From Amphritea sp. 1_MG-2023 (GTDB lineage Bacteria > Pseudomonadota > Gammaproteobacteria > Pseudomonadales > Balneatricaceae): a stretch of 64,000 bases of DNA. The DNA lies in assembly GCF_030547545.1 (NCBI RefSeq), contig NZ_JAUOQE010000001.1, positions 124,001 through 188,000 on the forward strand, given 5' to 3'. Position 1 is the first letter of the stretch, and each line of letters starts with the position of its first letter. The notes under the pieces were generated by a model. It was not told where the DNA came from. It did no database searches and worked only from the letters and a program-made list of their open reading frames with translations. A program made the position numbers and the translations under genes. Below, piece after piece: positions 1 to 9,115 of the stretch.

Positions 1-1143
1 CACACGCCGGTTGTAAACGCCGTTATGCCGCTGATGAAAGAAGGCGCTTGCCTGTCTTACTCTCACGGTTTCAACATTGTTGAAGAAGGTATGAAGATCC
101 GTGAAGACCTGACCGTGATCATGGTTGCACCTAAGTGCCCAGGTTCAGAAGTACGTAACGAATATGTGCGTGGTTTCGGTGTGCCTACCCTGATCGCTGT
201 TCACGAAGACAACGACCCTAAAGGCGAAGGTCTAGCACTGGCTAAAGCCTACGCTGCTGGCACTGGCGGTCATAAAGCGGGCGTGCTGATGTCCTCTTTC
301 ATCGCTGAAGTTAAATCTGACCTGATGGGTGAGCAGACTATCCTTTGCGGTATGCTGCAGACGGGTTCTCTACTGTGCTTCGACAAAATGGTTGAAGAGG
401 GTATCGATCCAGGTTATGCCTCTAAGCTGATTCAGTACGGTTGGGAAACAGTGACTGAAGCGTTGAAATACGGCGGCGTCACCAACATGCTGGATCGTCT
501 ATCTAACCCAGCTAAGATCAAAGCATTTGACCTATCTGAAGAACTTAAGCAGATCATGCGTCCGCTGTACAACAAACACCAGGACGACATCATCGATGGC
601 ACCTTCTCCCGTACGATGATGGAAGACTGGGCTAACGATGACAAAAATCTGCTGGGATGGCGCGCAGAGACGGCTGAAACGGCCTTTGAAAAGACACCCG
701 CTGGCGATGTAGAGATCTCCGAGCAGGAATACTTCGATAACGGTATCCTGATGGTTGCTATGGTTAAAGCGGGTGTTGAACTGGCATTCGAAACCATGAC
801 AGCTGCCGGCATCATCGCGGACTCAGCTTACTATGAGTCACTGCATGAAACGCCGCTGATCGCTAACACCATTGCCCGTAAGAAGCTGTATGAGATGAAC
901 GCTACGATCTCCGATACTGCTGAATACGGTTGCTACCTTTACAACCACGCTTGCCTACCTCTGCTGGCTGACTTCATGAAGGACATCAAAACCGACGTTA
1001 TCGGTAAAGGTCTGGAACTGGACGACACTGGCGTCGACAACGCTCGCTTGATCGAAGTGAATGCTGCCCTGCGTGCACACCCGGTTGAAGCGATCGGTTC
1101 GGTTCTGCGTGGTCACATGGCTGACATGAAGAAGATCGTTTAA
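1..1143 (+). CDS. ilvC: Ketol-acid reductoisomerase (IlvC), 5' end outside window
   Basis: The reading frame is open from the left edge and ends at TAA 1141-1143, so about 380 C-terminal residues are present. IlvC converts acetolactate and acetohydroxybutyrate to the dihydroxy acids of valine and isoleucine synthesis using NADPH and Mg. The segment matches the long class II enzyme of enterobacteria: it carries [30 protein letters not shown], the metal-binding [15 protein letters not shown] stretch and the duplicated knotted C-terminal half with [22 protein letters not shown] and [21 protein letters not shown]. The N-terminal Rossmann NADPH site lies upstream. A terminator follows directly. 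Identification is secure. Confidence 0.97.
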   Translation, partial: HTPVVNAVMPLMKEGACLSYSHGFNIVEEGMKIREDLTVIMVAPKCPGSEVRNEYVRGFGVPTLIAVHEDNDPKGEGLALAKAYAAGTGGHKAGVLMSSFIAEVKSDLMGEQTILCGMLQTGSLLCFDKMVEEGIDPGYASKLIQYGWETVTEALKYGGVTNMLDRLSNPAKIKAFDLSEELKQIMRPLYNKHQDDIIDGTFSRTMMEDWANDDKNLLGWRAETAETAFEKTPAGDVEISEQEYFDNGILMVAMVKAGVELAFETMTAAGIIADSAYYESLHETPLIANTIARKKLYEMNATISDTAEYGCYLYNHACLPLLADFMKDIKTDVIGKGLELDDTGVDNARLIEVNAALRAHPVEAIGSVLRGHMADMKKIV

Positions 1144-1178
1144 TAACGATTTCGCCTGTGATTTGTAACAGCTAGATG

Positions 1179-1210
1179 AAGGCCGGGACTAACCTCCTGG
1201 CCTTTTTTTT
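1179..1210 (+). terminator. Rho-independent terminator after ilvC
   Basis: GGCC-GGG and CC-TCCTGGCC form a GC-rich hairpin immediately followed by eight T residues, 36 bases past the ilvC stop codon. Confidence 0.85.
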
Positions 1211-1246
1211 AGTATTTAAACTACCTTACTCGGACTTCGGATAGCT

Positions 1247-2680
1247 ATGAATATTCGCCTCGATAACCTGACCGTAAATTTTGATGATCGCTTTCAACTG
1301 GATGAGATCAACTGGCAGCTGGACGACAGCCAGCACTGGGTGATCACCGGCGCCAATGGCGCGGGTAAATCGGCATTGGCGGCTATTTTAGCCGGAGCCG
1401 GAGAATCAGTAGCCGGATCAATCACAGGATTACCAGCCAAGGTTGGGCTGGTCTCATTTGAAGCCCAAGCTGAGCTCATTGAGCGGGAACGCAAAAAAGA
1501 TGATGCCGATATTATGGATGTTATCGCCGAGGGTACACCGGTGCATGAGATACTCCATGAAGGCAGCCGTAACCCCGCTTTGATCCAGCAACTGGTGTCG
1601 ATGTTTAAATTGGAACCCCTACTCGAACGGGCATTCCGCAAGTTATCCACCGGCGAATCCCGTAAGGTGATGCTGATTCGCGCACTGGCCAGCGAGCCTG
1701 AATTATTAGTCTTGGATGAGCCCTTCGATGGCCTCGATGCCCACACCCTAGAAATGCTGCAACAGTATCTGCACGGCTTAGTCGAAACCGTACCAATGGT
1801 ACTGGTGCTTAACCGCTTCGATGAATTCCCTGATTTCATCACCCATATCGCCTATGTCGATCAGGCCCGTTTACAACATCAGATCGACTGTAACGATCAA
1901 CAAGCCTATAACGATCTATATCAGTTGCTACACCTAAAAACCACCGACTTACAGGTGCCCGCCGCCGACCCAGACACCGCCATCCCCAAGCTTGATCCGA
2001 CACAACCACTGGTACAACTCAACAAAATCAACATCACCTATGATGGCCAGCGTATTATCGATTCACTGGATTGGACGATTCAGCCCAACCAACATTGGCA
2101 GCTAAGCGGCCCTAACGGCAGCGGCAAGACAGGCCTGCTGTCGTTAATTACCGGCGATCACCCACAGTGCTATGTTAATGATATTTTCGTGTTTGGCTTC
2201 CAACGCGGCAATGGCGAAAGCATTTGGCAGATTAAACAGTTTATCGGTTATGTATCGACCGCTCTGCAATGGGAATATAAAGTCGGCACCGGCCTGCGTA
2301 ATGTGATTATTTCAGGTTTTTACGACAGTATCGGCCTATATACCAAAGCCACCGACCGACAAAAAAAGATCGCCGATGAATGGCTGGCATTACTAGGCAT
2401 GACCGACCGAGCCGACACCCCGTTCAACAAGCTATCCTACGGTGACCAGCGCCTGTTACTCATCGCCCGCGCAATGGTCAAACACCCACCCCTGTTAATT
2501 CTCGACGAACCCTGCCTAGGACTGGATGATATGAACCGCCAATTAGTATTGGCGCTGATCGAGAAAATCTGTGCGGGCAGTGAAACCTCGGTGCTCTATG
2601 TTAATCACCATGCCGAGGACAAGATCAACGGCATCGATAACTACCTGACTCTGGAAAAGCGTGAGTCTAACAACCACTAA
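1247..2680 (+). CDS. modF: ModF-like tandem ABC ATPase
   Basis: A 477-residue soluble protein made of two ABC ATPase domains and no membrane segment. Walker A motifs are GANGAGKS (residues 35-42) and GPNGSGKT (about 288-295). The signature regions are LSTGESRK and LSYGDQRLLLIARAMV, with Walker B LLVLDEP and LLILDEP. Length, both signature variants and the C-terminal NHHAED region resemble E. coli ModF (photorepair protein PhrA), a protein encoded near molybdate transport genes whose function is unsettled. No mod genes are visible here, so the link to molybdate rests on family resemblance only. It is followed by a hairpin shared with the convergent porin gene. Confidence 0.85.
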   Translation: MNIRLDNLTVNFDDRFQLDEINWQLDDSQHWVITGANGAGKSALAAILAGAGESVAGSITGLPAKVGLVSFEAQAELIERERKKDDADIMDVIAEGTPVHEILHEGSRNPALIQQLVSMFKLEPLLERAFRKLSTGESRKVMLIRALASEPELLVLDEPFDGLDAHTLEMLQQYLHGLVETVPMVLVLNRFDEFPDFITHIAYVDQARLQHQIDCNDQQAYNDLYQLLHLKTTDLQVPAADPDTAIPKLDPTQPLVQLNKINITYDGQRIIDSLDWTIQPNQHWQLSGPNGSGKTGLLSLITGDHPQCYVNDIFVFGFQRGNGESIWQIKQFIGYVSTALQWEYKVGTGLRNVIISGFYDSIGLYTKATDRQKKIADEWLALLGMTDRADTPFNKLSYGDQRLLLIARAMVKHPPLLILDEPCLGLDDMNRQLVLALIEKICAGSETSVLYVNHHAEDKINGIDNYLTLEKRESNNH

Positions 2681-2712
2681 CCTAGCGGCATGATTATTTC
2701 ACAGACAAAAGA

Positions 2713-2736
2713 AAGCCCGGCACTGATGCCGGGCTT
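2713..2736 (-). terminator. Terminator of the 2825-3766 porin gene
   Basis: AAGCCCGGCA and TGCCGGGCTT form a perfect 10-bp stem with a CTGA loop. On the minus strand it is followed by TTCTTTTGT, so it best serves the porin gene. It could also stop transcription from the ModF-like gene. Confidence 0.75.
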
Positions 2737-2824
2737 ATTCTGCGCTGATCAGCGGCACAGTCGTAAGGTCAGATATCCGAAGGGGAAGGACACCTAACGC
2801 TCAGTTACGTACCGCAGGCAAGAA

Positions 2825-3766
2825 TCAGAACACGATACGCATACCCACCAAATAACCCGGATCGGTATCATCGGCATCGGTATCACCAATCTCGCCAAAT
2901 ACGCTAACCGCTTTCTGCTCCGGGAAATTGTAAGTCGCGTTAGCGTACCAGCCAGTTATATCATCACCGGCGTCTTCATCACGGTTCTGAACCCCCACAG
3001 CAACAGTCGTCGTTTCGGCAATCGGGAAAGAGGCTACTAGGTTATACACATCTGCGGTATCTTCCATAGAACCATAGTCAGCGCCAAACTGAGCAAAGCC
3101 TGCATCAAAGGTGACGCCTACGCCCCAGGCAGAGACAGAATCAGCCCCCAGTTCCTGATAGGTCTGATACGCTGCCATCAGTCCTAGATTACCCAACTCA
3201 GTAGAGACAAACAGGTCAGTGGATTCAGTATCATCGCTGTCCCCATTACCTTCCGCTTTAAGATCGGTAGAGACGGAAACAAACAGGTTTTCAAACTGCG
3301 CATCAACACGAATAACATCATCACCCTGATCGTTGTGGAGGTCGAAAATATCATCCTCAACGACCGTTTCATAAGCCTTTTCAACGCTGAATTCATCAGT
3401 TGAATAGTTCTGTTTACCCACCCGCAAATCGATGTTGTTAAAACTCAGACCTAAATAAGCTTCTTCCAGCTTACCACCATCCTGAGAATCGCTGCTCTGA
3501 TCATTGGCTCGCTTATCAAAACTATAATCTAGCTGAGCGAAAGCACTCATGCCGTCATTGAGGCGATAAGTTACTCGGTTTTTCAATTCCAGATCATCAA
3601 ACTCAAGATCCTGATCTTGGTTATCACCAATCTTCTGCCGCAGTTGAACCTGTAGGTCACCCTTAAGCTCATATTTCAGGCCGTTATCTTCATAGATGGT
3701 TGCCGCTTGGACGGAACCAGCCAGCATTGCGGCTGCGATTGCAGTAGTCAACGCTACTCTATTCAT
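2825..3766 (-). CDS. Outer-membrane porin, Gram-negative porin type
   Basis: A small porin of about 313 residues. It has a Sec signal peptide (MNRVALTTAIAAAMLAGSVQA, cut before ATIYEDNG) and alternating beta-strand repeats rich in Asp, Gly and aromatic residues, ending in the terminal Phe typical of outer-membrane barrels (VGMRIVF). The frame is open further upstream from a GTG at 3778, but GGAG at 3773-3776 sits 6 bases before the ATG at 3766, which I take as the start. The promoter shares a 21-bp motif with tctC, suggesting it admits the carboxylate taken up by TctABC. Solute specificity cannot be read from the sequence. Confidence 0.85.
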   Translation of the reverse strand: MNRVALTTAIAAAMLAGSVQAATIYEDNGLKYELKGDLQVQLRQKIGDNQDQDLEFDDLELKNRVTYRLNDGMSAFAQLDYSFDKRANDQSSDSQDGGKLEEAYLGLSFNNIDLRVGKQNYSTDEFSVEKAYETVVEDDIFDLHNDQGDDVIRVDAQFENLFVSVSTDLKAEGNGDSDDTESTDLFVSTELGNLGLMAAYQTYQELGADSVSAWGVGVTFDAGFAQFGADYGSMEDTADVYNLVASFPIAETTTVAVGVQNRDEDAGDDITGWYANATYNFPEQKAVSVFGEIGDTDADDTDPGYLVGMRIVF

Positions 3767-3976
3767 CATCTTCTCCACTTCGTGTATGGATTGCTTTTAT
3801 ATTTTTTGTTCAGGTTTTCGGGGTGCCTGAAGCCCATTGGTGCTCAATGATCGCCACTGTCTAACAGCTATTCCGATGTCATGGAGTGGATGCGATCGGT
3901 GGCGTTTCAAATACTTTAACCAGATAGAGGAAACAATATAAGATATTGAAAATAAAGGATTTAATACCCATAAAAT

Positions 3977-3997
3977 GCATTAAGTTCATTTTATTCA
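3977..3997. promoter_or_regulatory. Candidate CitB-type operator upstream of porin
   Basis: GCATTAA-N3-CATTTT-N-TTCA lies 210 bases upstream of the porin start. The same pattern with the same spacing occurs at 7375-7395 between tctC and the two-component genes. It is interpreted as a shared operator for the nearby response regulator; this is inferred from conservation alone. Confidence 0.5.
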
Positions 3998-4013
3998 CAG
4001 CACCAAAAAGGCA

Positions 4014-4042
4014 TAAAAAAACCCTGGCAATTGCCAGGGTTT
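4014..4042 (-). terminator. Terminator after tctA
   Basis: AAACCCTGGC and GCCAGGGTTT pair with an AATT loop. The minus strand then runs into a T tract (A residues 4014-4021 on the plus strand). It closes the tctCBA operon 33 bases beyond the tctA stop. Confidence 0.88.
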
Positions 4043-4074
4043 GTAAGATTTACAACGGTCATAAAAAATGATGT

Positions 4075-5616
4075 TCAGCCTTCGCCCTCATTCACCGCTA
4101 CTTCGGGGCCTCGGGCATTTTTACGGTTACGCAACAGCTCTAACGCCGGAGGAACCACCAACACAATCAACGCGATCGAAATAATGGCCAAGGTAAGCGG
4201 ACGCTCCCAAAGGAAAGCCAAACTACCATCGGAGATCACCAGTGCACGGCTCAAGTTGGTCTCCATCAAACCACCGAGAATATAGCCTAGCAGCATCGGC
4301 GCCATCGGGAATTGCAGCAACTTAAGGAAAATCGCTATCACCGTGATCACCACCATCATATGGATATCGAAGGTGTTAAAACTGACCAGATAAACCCCCG
4401 TAATCGAGAAGAACAGGATCATCGGAATCAAAATCGGCCGAGGAATCAACAGCAACTTCGATATATATGGAATCAGCGGCAGGTTCAAAATCAACAACAC
4501 CAGGTTGCCGAAATACATCGAAATAATCACTGACCAAAACACATCGGGGTTATCCAAGAACAGCCGAGGACCAGGCTGAATGCCATAGGCAATCAACGCA
4601 CCCAACATAATAGCGGTGGTGCCTGAACCGGGAATTCCCAATGTCAGCAGTGGTACAAAGGAACCGGTTGAGGCCGCATTATTAGCCGATTCAGGTGCCG
4701 CCAAACCGCGTAAAGCACCTTTACCAAATTTAAGCTTTTCTTTCACCGAGGCCAAGTTACGTTCTAGGCCATATGCAAGGAATGAAGCAATCGTGGCACC
4801 GGCACCGGGTAACACGCCGACCAGAAAACCAAATACCGACGAACGAGCGATGGTTGGCGCAACCTCCTTAATCTCTTCTTTACTGAGTTTCATACTACCC
4901 AGCTTACTCATATCAACCTGCTCTTCTTCCTCCCGATGCTCACCTTTCAACACCGTCATCACTACTTCAGTCAACGCAAAAGTCGCCATCGCCAACAGCA
5001 AGAAGCTAATACCATCAATCAGATCGAGGCTGCCAAAAGTAAAGCGGGTGGCACCGGAGGTAGTATCCGTGCCCACGGTAGCAATCATCAAACCAAACAC
5101 GGTCATAATCAGCGCCTTAATGACCTGCCCCTTACCCGAGAAGGCTGCCACCGCCGTCAGCCCCAAGACCATTAGGGCAAAATAATCGGTGGACTGAAAG
5201 CTGAGTGATACTTTCGCCAGTGCCGGTGCAGCAAACAGCAGTGCCAGCGCGCCGATAGTGCCTCCGGTAAACGAGGAATAAGCCGCCAACGCCAGTGCTT
5301 TGCCCGCCTGATTTTTCTGAGCCAATGGGTAACCATCAAACGCCGTGACCACGGTGCTGGCACAACCCGGTGCGTTGATTAGAATTGATGAAGTAGAACC
5401 GCCAAAAACCGCGCCATAATACACCCCGGCCATCAAGATAATCCCGGATGAAGGATCCAAACCATAGGTAATCGGGATCATCAAGGCAACCGCCGAGATT
5501 GGGCCAAGGCCGGGTAACATACCGATAAAGGTGCCAGCAAAACAGCCTACCACCACCATCATCAGGTTAAAGGGCATAATCGCCGTGGATAGCCCGGTAA
5601 AAATTCCGTCTAACAT
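4075..5616 (-). CDS. tctA: Tripartite tricarboxylate transporter, large membrane subunit TctA
   Basis: A protein of about 513 residues with some dozen hydrophobic segments, the large permease subunit of a TTT-family secondary transporter working with TctB and the periplasmic TctC. The family signature PGLGPISAVALMIPITYGLDPSSGI and the following GVYYGAVFGGSTSSILINAPG are present, and a related stretch (VLPGAGATIASFLAYG) opens the second half, reflecting the internal repeat of TctA. The start is ATG 5616, preceded by GGAGGTTAAGGCG; the open frame further upstream overlaps tctB and is not coding. It begins 4 bases after the tctB stop. The substrate is a carboxylate, identity unknown. Confidence 0.93.
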   Translation of the reverse strand: MLDGIFTGLSTAIMPFNLMMVVVGCFAGTFIGMLPGLGPISAVALMIPITYGLDPSSGIILMAGVYYGAVFGGSTSSILINAPGCASTVVTAFDGYPLAQKNQAGKALALAAYSSFTGGTIGALALLFAAPALAKVSLSFQSTDYFALMVLGLTAVAAFSGKGQVIKALIMTVFGLMIATVGTDTTSGATRFTFGSLDLIDGISFLLLAMATFALTEVVMTVLKGEHREEEEQVDMSKLGSMKLSKEEIKEVAPTIARSSVFGFLVGVLPGAGATIASFLAYGLERNLASVKEKLKFGKGALRGLAAPESANNAASTGSFVPLLTLGIPGSGTTAIMLGALIAYGIQPGPRLFLDNPDVFWSVIISMYFGNLVLLILNLPLIPYISKLLLIPRPILIPMILFFSITGVYLVSFNTFDIHMMVVITVIAIFLKLLQFPMAPMLLGYILGGLMETNLSRALVISDGSLAFLWERPLTLAIISIALIVLVVPPALELLRNRKNARGPEVAVNEGEG

Positions 5617-5620
5617 CGCC

Positions 5621-6094
5621 TTAACCTCCAAAAAGTTGCATATAAAGCTGACCCGGTGCCAGATAGATATCCAACAATTTAGCCAATACAAACCAGATAC
5701 CCACCGCAAACGGTACCGATACCATCAACAGCATTTTGATCCGCCGTTCACCCAACAACCAAAAGCCAACGATCAGAAAAAGTAGAGTAGCCAGCATAAA
5801 GCCGGTCCATTCCAATGCCAGACCAAACCCAACAATCAGCACTAACAACTTAGCCACCAGCGCAAAATCGTAGCCTTTGAGATTCAAGCGACTACCAGCC
5901 GAGCGTTTAGCGGTTAATAACAGCGCTATCGAGAGAATACCACCCAGTATCGCCAGAGTGTGAGGTACCGTGCGGGCGGTGAAAGGTTCGAACTCATCCC
6001 CCGGCAACATCTGTATATTGCCAGCATAATAACCGTAGAGTACGGACAGGCAGAGAAACACCAAACCGCCAATATGATCTTTAGTCATCATCAT
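5621..6094 (-). CDS. tctB: Tripartite tricarboxylate transporter, small membrane subunit TctB
   Basis: A membrane protein of 157 residues with four predicted hydrophobic helices, as in the TctB family: IGGLVFLCLSVLYGYYAG, a PHTLAILGGILSIALLL segment and a C-terminal pair of long hydrophobic stretches. Three ATG codons stand in a row; the first, at 6094, has GGAG six bases upstream and is taken as the start. It is translated between tctC and tctA. Two RNA hairpins separate it from tctC and probably lower its expression relative to the binding protein. Confidence 0.9.
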   Translation of the reverse strand: MMMTKDHIGGLVFLCLSVLYGYYAGNIQMLPGDEFEPFTARTVPHTLAILGGILSIALLLTAKRSAGSRLNLKGYDFALVAKLLVLIVGFGLALEWTGFMLATLLFLIVGFWLLGERRIKMLLMVSVPFAVGIWFVLAKLLDIYLAPGQLYMQLFGG

Positions 6095-6140
6095 AAAAGA
6101 CTCCAGGACAACCAAAACGGTGTCGGATAAAACAAAAAAG

Positions 6141-6195
6141 CTCCGGGCTAGCTATGATGATCGTCAGTCATAGTCTGAGATTACTGAGCCCGGAG
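6141..6195 (-). terminator. Second hairpin in the tctC-tctB gap
   Basis: CTCCGGGCT (6141-6149) pairs with AGCCCGGAG (6187-6195) and encloses a smaller stem CTATGA/TCATAG. On the minus strand the stem is followed by CTTTTTTGTTTT, so this long-loop structure could terminate or attenuate transcription between tctC and tctB, or protect the tctC mRNA end. Confidence 0.6.
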
Positions 6196-6202
6196 AAGAG
6201 CT

Positions 6203-6232
6203 AAAAAATCCCTTATGCAGTAAGCATTAGGG
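6203..6232 (-). terminator. Attenuating terminator directly after tctC
   Basis: On the minus strand CCCTAATGC-TTACT-GCATAAGGG forms a 9-bp stem with one mismatch, followed by A and six T. It sits about 60 bases past the tctC stop and before tctB. The likely effect is partial termination, giving more TctC than TctAB. Confidence 0.75.
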
Positions 6233-6292
6233 TTAAATCTAGGGTATTAGGCGATATAGCAGCCCGACACCTATCGTTATGATCATTCCAAG

Positions 6293-7276
6293 TTACTTCA
6301 AGAAACCCAGTTCGCGCATTAGGGCGCCAACTTCTTTTTCCTGCTGTTCCAAGAACGCCACAAACTGCTCATCGGGGGTAAAGATCTCCACCCAACCATT
6401 ACGAGCACGCACCGTTTCCCACGCTTCGGTGTCATACATTTGTTCTAGGGTGCTAACAAACTCCGCTTTAACCTCATCGCTGATACCCGGGGCAGCAAAA
6501 AAACCACGCCAATTAACAAAGCTGGCGTCATAGCCCAGTTCTTTAAGGGTCGGTACGTCCGGTGCGGCTTCATTACGCTCTTCACCGGTCATCACCAAAA
6601 TCCGCACTTCACCCGATTCCGCTAGAGCCAGCGCTTCACTAAAACCGGTCGACAAAATCGTTGTTTCACCCGACAACAGACCCGCCATCGCCTTGCCACC
6701 GGCATCATACGCGACATAACGTACCTGACGGGCATCACCACCGGAGGCTTTAAAAGCCATCGCCGCCACTAAATGATCCATACTGCCACGGGCCGAACCA
6801 CCGCCGATTTTGATAGCGCGAGGATTGTCGTTGAATTCAGCGACAACATGTTTAAAGCTGTTGTATTTAGAATCTTTGCGCACCACGAAGGCGCCGAAAT
6901 CACCAATCGTGGCGGCAATTGGTGTTAGATCTCGAAACGACTGAGGAAACACTTTAGAAAGTGAGCGAATCACAATAGGAGTGGAGTTAACCATCAGCGT
7001 ATCATGTTTCTGATCCGCCATTTCAACCAAACTTGCGATCGCTTTACCACCACCGCCGCCGGACATATTTTCGTAAGAGATGCCATCGACTAAGCCTGCT
7101 TTACTCAGCGCTTCACCGGTTCCCCGTGCCGTACCATCCCAACCACCACCGGCGCCACCGGGAATCAAAAAGTGGATCGACTCCATCGCCGCCACATGAA
7201 AAGAAGCACCCGCTGTCAAACAGGTTGTCAGCATCGCCGCCATTAGGGTTTTCTTATTTGCCGTTTTAAATAGCAT
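6293..7276 (-). CDS. tctC: Periplasmic tricarboxylate-binding protein TctC
   Basis: A 327-residue extracytoplasmic solute receptor (Bug/TctC family). It has a signal peptide (MLFKTANKKTLMAAMLTTCL... ending near VAA) and then the family pattern IHFLIPGGAGGGWDGTARGTGEAL, the conserved ligand-binding loop, and NMSGGGGGKAIASL. It captures the carboxylate for TctAB. ATG 7276 has GAGGA seven bases upstream; the upstream in-frame ATG 7282 lies too close to this site. The gene is first in the operon and is divergent from the histidine kinase, with a shared candidate operator at 7375-7395. Confidence 0.93.
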   Translation of the reverse strand: MLFKTANKKTLMAAMLTTCLTAGASFHVAAMESIHFLIPGGAGGGWDGTARGTGEALSKAGLVDGISYENMSGGGGGKAIASLVEMADQKHDTLMVNSTPIVIRSLSKVFPQSFRDLTPIAATIGDFGAFVVRKDSKYNSFKHVVAEFNDNPRAIKIGGGSARGSMDHLVAAMAFKASGGDARQVRYVAYDAGGKAMAGLLSGETTILSTGFSEALALAESGEVRILVMTGEERNEAAPDVPTLKELGYDASFVNWRGFFAAPGISDEVKAEFVSTLEQMYDTEAWETVRARNGWVEIFTPDEQFVAFLEQQEKEVGALMRELGFLK

Positions 7277-7374
7277 CGTCATTCCTCGCTCGTGAACACT
7301 TGTTCTTATAGTGATAGCCACAATAGTTTTCTGTTACTTTTTAATAAAGCTTATGCATTTAAAGGTTTTTAAAC

Positions 7375-7395
7375 GCATTAAAACCATTTTGTTCA
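7375..7395. promoter_or_regulatory. Candidate CitB-type operator between tctC and kinase gene
   Basis: GCATTAA-N3-CATTTT-N-TTCA, the same arrangement as at 3977-3997, lies in the divergent region 99 bases upstream of tctC. A further TTCA follows (AAAGTTCAC). It would be well placed for control by the adjacent response regulator. Confidence 0.5.
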
Positions 7396-7448
7396 TAAAG
7401 TTCACAAGCCAAGTCGACAGCAATTGATTAATATCTAAGGCGTTGCCA

Positions 7449-9098
7449 ATGGTCACCCATCGGCCACAACTTTCTTTGCAAATGAGTGCGATAATGAAGC
7501 CTGGGCAATTAAAACTAAAACAGCGAATGATCCTTATCCTCGGAATAATGGCGCTTATACAAACCGGCTTTATCGGCCTGTTTGCGTTACACTATTTAGA
7601 ACGTTCCCTCGATGAACAGATCGGTCAGCGAGCCCTCGATGTCGCTAAAACCATCGCCGTCATGCCCAATGTTGTGGCCGCCGTAAAGCAAAAAGATAGC
7701 GCTTATCTGCAACCTCTCAGTCTCTCGTTAGCGCAAACAACACGGGCCCGTTTTGTCGTCATCGGGGATGATCAAGGCATCCGTCTAGCACATCCTCTGA
7801 TCGATAAAATTGGCCACTCAATGGCGGATGATGACGGCGATACTGGCTATCAAGCACTGACTCAGGGTCGTGGTTATATCACCAAAGCAGTAGGCTCTTT
7901 AGGCTGGTCGATGCGGGGCAAAGCACCCGTTGTTAACACCGAGGGCGATATTGTTGGCATTATCTCGGTGGGTTATGACCTTAATCGCGTCAATGAGATT
8001 ATCAACCGTTACCGGCTGACGCTTATTTTAGTGATTATCTGCTCGTTTATGCTCAGTGCGGCGATCGCGATTTGGTTTGCTAACCATTTCAAGCGCGCCA
8101 TCTTCGGTTTAGAGCCGGAACAGATCGCCCGCCTGTTTGATGAACAACGCGCCACGTTAGAATCGGTTCGCGAAGGTATTATTGCGATCAATAGTGCCAG
8201 TGAAATCACCACCATCAATCAAACCGCCATTGAGACCCTAGGGCTGCCCAAAGAAACGAACCTTATCGGTCGCAAAGTAGATGAACTGCTGCCCGATAGT
8301 TCCATGCTGGATGTCTTAAAAAGCGGAGAACCTCAATTTGACCGAGAAGTTTGGCGCGGTAACCACTGCATTATTGCTAACCGTTTGCCGCTCAAACAGG
8401 GCGATACCATTACCGGCGCAGTCTCCAGTTTTCGACGTAAAGACGAGTTGGATATGGTCAGTCAGCAGCTCACCCGAATTCAACAATATGCCGATTCCCT
8501 ACGCAGCCAATCCCATGAATATTCCAACAAACTCCACACCATCGCCGGGTTGATTCAGATCGGCGCAACCGACCAAGCGCTACAATTGATCGGACAGGAG
8601 AGCCAAAGCCATCAAGCACTGATAAAACTGCTGATGAAAGCGGTACCCGACCCGATACTGGCCGGTTGCTTATTGGGTAAATATAATAGAGCGCGCGAGA
8701 TGGGCCTAACACTGGAGATAGACCCGGAAAGTGAGATGACCAGCCTGCCAGATACCCTCCCGCGCGAACAATTGGTAAGCATCCTCGGCAACCTTATCGA
8801 TAATGCCCTTGAAGCGACCCTCAATTATCGCGGCAGTGACGCCAAAGTGCTGCTATCGATGACCGACCTAGGGAATGACCTGATCTTTGAAATCGAAGAC
8901 CAAGGTCCAGGCATTCCACCGGAACAGCAAGATAAAATTTTTGAAAAGGGTTTCAGCAGCAAAGGCAACGATGGTCACGGCTATGGCTTACACTTAGTCA
9001 AAGGACTGCTCGATAAACTAAGTGGTACAATCATCATAGAGAGTGGCAACGATGGCGGCAGTCGCTTTACCGTTTATATACCTAAAAATAAAAAATAA
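7449..9098 (+). CDS. CitA/DcuS-family sensor histidine kinase
   Basis: About 549 residues. The order is a transmembrane helix (residues about 27-47), a periplasmic sCACHE-type sensor of about 140 residues, a second helix (LILVIICSFMLSAAIAIWF), a cytoplasmic PAS domain (about 230-330), and a kinase core. The phosphorylated His is H356 in SQSHEYSNKLHTIAGL, the SpoB-type dimerisation helix of citrate and C4-dicarboxylate sensors. ATP lid motifs are NLIDNALEA, DQGPGIP and GHGYGLHLVKG. The start is uncertain: ATG 7449 is used, with AAGG upstream; a TTG at 7443 and ATGs at 7482 and 7494 are alternatives. It probably senses the carboxylate moved by TctABC. Confidence 0.9.
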   Translation: MVTHRPQLSLQMSAIMKPGQLKLKQRMILILGIMALIQTGFIGLFALHYLERSLDEQIGQRALDVAKTIAVMPNVVAAVKQKDSAYLQPLSLSLAQTTRARFVVIGDDQGIRLAHPLIDKIGHSMADDDGDTGYQALTQGRGYITKAVGSLGWSMRGKAPVVNTEGDIVGIISVGYDLNRVNEIINRYRLTLILVIICSFMLSAAIAIWFANHFKRAIFGLEPEQIARLFDEQRATLESVREGIIAINSASEITTINQTAIETLGLPKETNLIGRKVDELLPDSSMLDVLKSGEPQFDREVWRGNHCIIANRLPLKQGDTITGAVSSFRRKDELDMVSQQLTRIQQYADSLRSQSHEYSNKLHTIAGLIQIGATDQALQLIGQESQSHQALIKLLMKAVPDPILAGCLLGKYNRAREMGLTLEIDPESEMTSLPDTLPREQLVSILGNLIDNALEATLNYRGSDAKVLLSMTDLGNDLIFEIEDQGPGIPPEQQDKIFEKGFSSKGNDGHGYGLHLVKGLLDKLSGTIIIESGNDGGSRFTVYIPKNKK

Positions 9099-9115
9099 GC
9101 TAGGCTTAACCACCC

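Noticed and set aside
5617-5709. Longer TctA N-terminus
   Set aside because: It overlaps tctB in another frame, and GGAGGTTAAGGCG marks ATG 5616 as start.
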